This document shows, in pieces, positions 6,818 to 9,088 of a stretch of DNA of 9,088 bases (positions are counted from its first letter, which is position 1; the number at the start of each line of letters is the position of its first letter). The DNA lies in contig CAYVUI010000143.1 of assembly GCA_964454745.1 (NCBI GenBank), positions 1-9,088 of the forward strand, given 5' to 3'. Both the position numbers and the translations under genes were made by a program. The notes under the pieces were generated by a model. It was not told where the DNA came from. It saw nothing but the letters and a program-made list of their open reading frames with translations, and ran no database searches. Source of the DNA: CAYVUI01 sp964454745 (lineage in GTDB: Bacteria > Planctomycetota > Phycisphaerae > Sedimentisphaerales > Anaerohalosphaeraceae).

Positions 6818-8077
6818 TTATTCCAAAGAAACAATGTGAGTAAACGTCTTGCCCTCAGGGAAAAGCCCCTTCGAGTCGTACAAAGTAAACGTAAATTTCA
6901 GTGCCTTACCCAAACCGGGGATCTGGTTGAAATTGCTCTTATCAAATTCCGGGCCATACAAAATCTTGTAATCCCCGCCCACACCTGTCGGCGGATCATA
7001 ACTCTGCCCATAATCTACTGAAGACTGACTGCCGATAATTAAATAATCCGGATACAGCAAACCCGGCAGATTCGCTGCCCCTACCTGTGTATCATCGATA
7101 CGCGGCGGATTAATACCCGTCTCCAGCAGAAAATCACTGTCCGACAAATCTCCATCCCCATCAGGGTCTACCTCCGGGATCCATCGTTTTTCACTGCCGT
7201 CCGCACTCTCATACCAGCCCTGTACCGCGAACTGCCCCACCCGCGTTGTCAGCATCATGTGATACGTCGGCGGATAATCTTCATCCACCGCAATCGCGGA
7301 ATCCGAAGCTGACGCCCCCCCCACCCTCACATCCATAGTCATCGTCATGATTTCATTGAGCATATCCCCAGGCAGATTTTGCCAGTCCTCCGGCGGGATT
7401 GTGTCATATTCGTACTTAATATTATCATAATAGAAATTTTCTTCCGGCGAATAAAAATTCCCCAAACTGTCCGCAAATGGGAAATAGACGGTCGAACCGC
7501 TGTCAAGCATTGGAAGAGCCGTTGAAATATGCTGAGAGCGAACCAATATACGATCTGAGGGTGCCAGTAATTGGTTTCGGATATCATCTGAATAATCCGC
7601 TGGATCGTTCGAAAGAGCCTCCTGGCCGATACAGTATTGAATTCGGGCATCAGTTCCCTCGAGATACCCCGTAACCTGGCCGGCTCCGTCATTCCACTGC
7701 ACCTGGTCGTATGTCCGAAAATTCCCGCGGCTAAAGAAAAACAGCCGGTCCATCCGGACATATCGATCCGGCACACCAATCGGATCTTCGATATCAATCA
7801 CATCGAGAAGGTCATCGCGAGCCGGGACTGCCTGCCAGATAATAAAAATGACGGTATCCTCGTTAATTTCGCTAAAATCCTTATCCAACTGTTCGGTAAT
7901 CGCATGGGCCTTGAGCATAATCTCGTTGATCGCCGAGCTGGTCCGCTGCGTCTTGACGGCATGATGGAACACAATCCCCGACGCCGCCATAATCCCCGCA
8001 AGCAGCCCCACCGCCACCAGCAGCTCAACAATCGTAAAACCAAAATTTCGCCTGTGTCTGTTCATCGTCAAAACCAT
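6818..8077 (-). CDS. GspJ-like minor pseudopilin (prepilin N-methylation motif), oversized
   Basis: The N-terminus carries a classical prepilin signal: a short basic leader (NRHRRNFG), cleavage after Gly13, then FTIVELLVAVGLLAGIMAASG with Phe at +1 and Glu18 at +5, followed by a long pilin helix. The region after it (AITEQLDKDFSEIN, then DRLFFFSRG, then RIQYCIG) follows the layout of GspJ/PulJ, in which a helix-borne Asp is followed by beta strands. That subfamily call, supported by position between GspI-like and GspK-like genes, is moderately sure; PilW-like is the alternative. At 419 residues it is about twice the usual GspJ length. An Asp-rich DPDGDGDLSD loop (304-313) may bind Ca2+. The ATG at 8077 overlaps the preceding gene by 10 bases, suggesting translational coupling, and has weak GAG-type sites before it. 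An ATG at 8065 is equally credible and would give a 9-residue leader of more usual length. The product is membrane-inserted, then processed by a prepilin peptidase encoded elsewhere. Confidence 0.8.
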   Translation of the reverse strand: MVLTMNRHRRNFGFTIVELLVAVGLLAGIMAASGIVFHHAVKTQRTSSAINEIMLKAHAITEQLDKDFSEINEDTVIFIIWQAVPARDDLLDVIDIEDPIGVPDRYVRMDRLFFFSRGNFRTYDQVQWNDGAGQVTGYLEGTDARIQYCIGQEALSNDPADYSDDIRNQLLAPSDRILVRSQHISTALPMLDSGSTVYFPFADSLGNFYSPEENFYYDNIKYEYDTIPPEDWQNLPGDMLNEIMTMTMDVRVGGASASDSAIAVDEDYPPTYHMMLTTRVGQFAVQGWYESADGSEKRWIPEVDPDGDGDLSDSDFLLETGINPPRIDDTQVGAANLPGLLYPDYLIIGSQSSVDYGQSYDPPTGVGGDYKILYGPEFDKSNFNQIPGLGKALKFTFTLYDSKGLFPEGKTFTHIVSLE

Positions 8078-9009
8078 AAACTCGTCTCAAGCACTTTAAT
8101 ACACGGATACCGGCGGCTTCCACTGGTCGCGACCGGCGTAACCCAAAAGCCGAAATTCTCACCCGGCCCCCAGCCGCTCCAGCCCGGATCATCCGCCTTG
8201 CGAACCACCAGCGTCACCGTCATCGGGCTTGCCGACGTATCCCGCACCAAATCCGTTACGATAAACCGCTGACCCATCCGCGAATTTGCGCCCGCCGCCG
8301 CTTCAAGGATCAATTCACTATCCACGCCAAACAGCGATACTTCTCCGTCAAAATCAACCGTCACAACAATCTCATCACTTTTATCGCTCGCCTGCACCTG
8401 GCTCGCCTCCACCCTGTACGGCACCGGCCAGGCAATCAGCGAATCAGGAAAGAACGGATTCGTCTCTCTCCAGTCCGGATACTGCACATCCCCCGTCTTG
8501 CGGTTGACAAAAACCGTCACGTGCACACGCCCCGGCTCGGCCGCATCCCGACGGCACAAAGCCGACCACCAGTACCGCTGCTCGATCTGCTCATCCTCCA
8601 CGTACACCGCCTTGGTCGGGTACAGATCATGCAGACCCTGGTAAAACGCCTTCTCCACCGACGGGTAAAACTGCTCGTGATCCAGCGTCGGCTGTACGAC
8701 CTCGTTGAGATCATTCTCATTATTCCGATTATACGTAAAGCCCCAGCCGTTGGCCGTTGCAATCGTATCCACCTGGTCGAAAAGCTCCAGCCTTTTCACC
8801 GGGTCCAAAATCTCCGCGCTAAACAGCACCATCTCATCGGCGCTTAACTTCGCCGTGTCAATCCCGTAGAGCTGTATCTTCACAATCGCTTCGTTGGCCG
8901 CCATGCCCGCCACGGTCCGTTCGGTCGTTAAAACCGTAAGCTTCGTCCCCACCGGGAACGTCGCCGCCACCAGCATGAAACCAACCGCCAGAATCCCCGC
9001 GGCCATCAT
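8068..9009 (-). CDS. GspI/PilV-like minor pseudopilin, start region apparently frameshifted
   Basis: From the first in-frame ATG (9009) the product is 313 residues and starts inside the hydrophobic pilin helix (MMAAGILAVGFMLVAATFPVG). Reading the same frame further upstream gives HGVGFSLTEV directly before it, a perfect prepilin cleavage site (Gly at -1, Phe at +1, Glu at +5). The real gene therefore begins before 9009. However, the frame closes at a TGA (9052-9054) with no ATG, GTG, TTG or other near-cognate start codon between that stop and the motif. The rest is intact: a helix typical of minor pilins (TTERTVAGMAANEAIVKIQ), then a beta-rich domain with RYWWSALCRRD and VHVTVFVNRKTGD. Its place ahead of GspJ- and GspK-like genes points to GspI, though it is more than twice the usual GspI size; PilV-like is the alternative. 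If translated only from 9009 it would lack the leader and cleavage site and probably would not assemble. Confidence 0.72.
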   Translation of the reverse strand: MMAAGILAVGFMLVAATFPVGTKLTVLTTERTVAGMAANEAIVKIQLYGIDTAKLSADEMVLFSAEILDPVKRLELFDQVDTIATANGWGFTYNRNNENDLNEVVQPTLDHEQFYPSVEKAFYQGLHDLYPTKAVYVEDEQIEQRYWWSALCRRDAAEPGRVHVTVFVNRKTGDVQYPDWRETNPFFPDSLIAWPVPYRVEASQVQASDKSDEIVVTVDFDGEVSLFGVDSELILEAAAGANSRMGQRFIVTDLVRDTSASPMTVTLVVRKADDPGWSGWGPGENFGFWVTPVATSGSRRYPCIKVLETSLWF

Positions 9010-9055
9010 GACCTCGGTCAGCGAAAAACCAACTCCATGTTTGCCGAACTGTCAA
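9010..9055 (-). other. Displaced 5' end of the GspI-like gene (putative one-base frameshift)
   Basis: A TTG at 9055-9053 opens a short leader reading M-T-V-R-Q in one frame, while HGVGFSLTEV is read in the next frame from 9039 on. The switch coincides with the AAA run at 9040-9042. Removing one A would give MTVRQHGVGFSLTEV, a normal prepilin leader of nine residues with Gly at -1. Another TTG at 9067 lies in the same upstream frame. This could be a sequencing or assembly error, a real loss-of-function indel, or recoding, in that order of likelihood. The sequence alone cannot decide. Confidence 0.5.
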
Positions 9056-9088
9056 GGGTCCGTTCAAAAGTCTTGGGTATGCTGATTG

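Noticed and set aside
6757..6834. TTG start at 6834 or ATG start at 6801 for the GspK-like protein
   Set aside because: They put a non-conserved hydrophobic stretch before the basic leader, and 6834 overlaps the preceding gene. The ATG at 6756 has the better Shine-Dalgarno.
7637..8272. 211-codon plus-strand open frame
   Set aside because: It spans the junction of the GspJ- and GspI-like genes in antisense and looks like random sequence.
9018..9038. ATG at 9038 as the start of the GspI-like gene
   Set aside because: It encodes only MELVFR before a TGA. Adding one T to the T5 run would restore the frame but give no Gly at the prepilin cleavage site.
9018..9088. End of an upstream gene in the frame reading ...FERTLDSSANMELVFR and stopping at 9018
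   Set aside because: It is only about 22 open codons long, which is common by chance, and another frame stops at 9064. The window edge prevents a decision.

Overview
The window reads as a piece of a moderate-GC bacterial chromosome, most likely from a planctomycete of the Phycisphaerae type. That placement is an inference. It rests on the very large, acidic GspI/J/K-like pseudopilins, on Asp-rich loops of the 'DADGDGFSDSRW' style, and on a long Met-rich exported protein of a kind I associate with that phylum. No rRNA, tRNA, mobile element or CRISPR array is visible, and the window is almost entirely coding.

Left part (1-3665). A small three-helix membrane protein of the DUF2752 type (minus strand, ends at 36) is transcribed divergently from a two-gene plus-strand unit. 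The divergent gap is only 59 bp and appears to hold two promoters whose -10 boxes overlap back to back. The plus-strand unit encodes an inositol-monophosphatase family enzyme with all its metal-binding motifs. After 22 bp and a clear Shine-Dalgarno it continues with a 758-residue exported protein of unknown function that ends in a separate Trp/Tyr-rich beta module.

Middle (3666-3783). A 118-bp convergent gap carries one two-tier stem-loop, a candidate shared transcription end.

Right part (3784-9088). Three minus-strand genes run in the order GspI-like, GspJ-like, GspK-like, which is the canonical order of the minor pseudopilins forming the tip of the type II secretion pseudopilus. The GspI- and GspJ-like genes abut or overlap, and the GspK-like gene follows after 61 bp. 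All three are much larger than their proteobacterial counterparts. The GspK-like protein carries a lamin-tail-like insert and an Asp-rich possible Ca2+ loop, and the GspJ-like protein has a similar loop. Together they would form an enlarged pseudopilus tip. The secretion ATPase, platform, secretin, major pseudopilin and prepilin peptidase are not in this window.

The most notable irregularity is at the start of the GspI-like gene. Its prepilin cleavage motif is readable in frame just upstream of the first ATG, but that frame closes at a TGA with no possible start codon in between. A TTG-initiated leader lies in a neighbouring frame, and removing a single A would join the two into a textbook prepilin signal. 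This is a sequence error, a natural frameshift mutation, or less likely recoding. I did not find a clearly novel multi-gene system.
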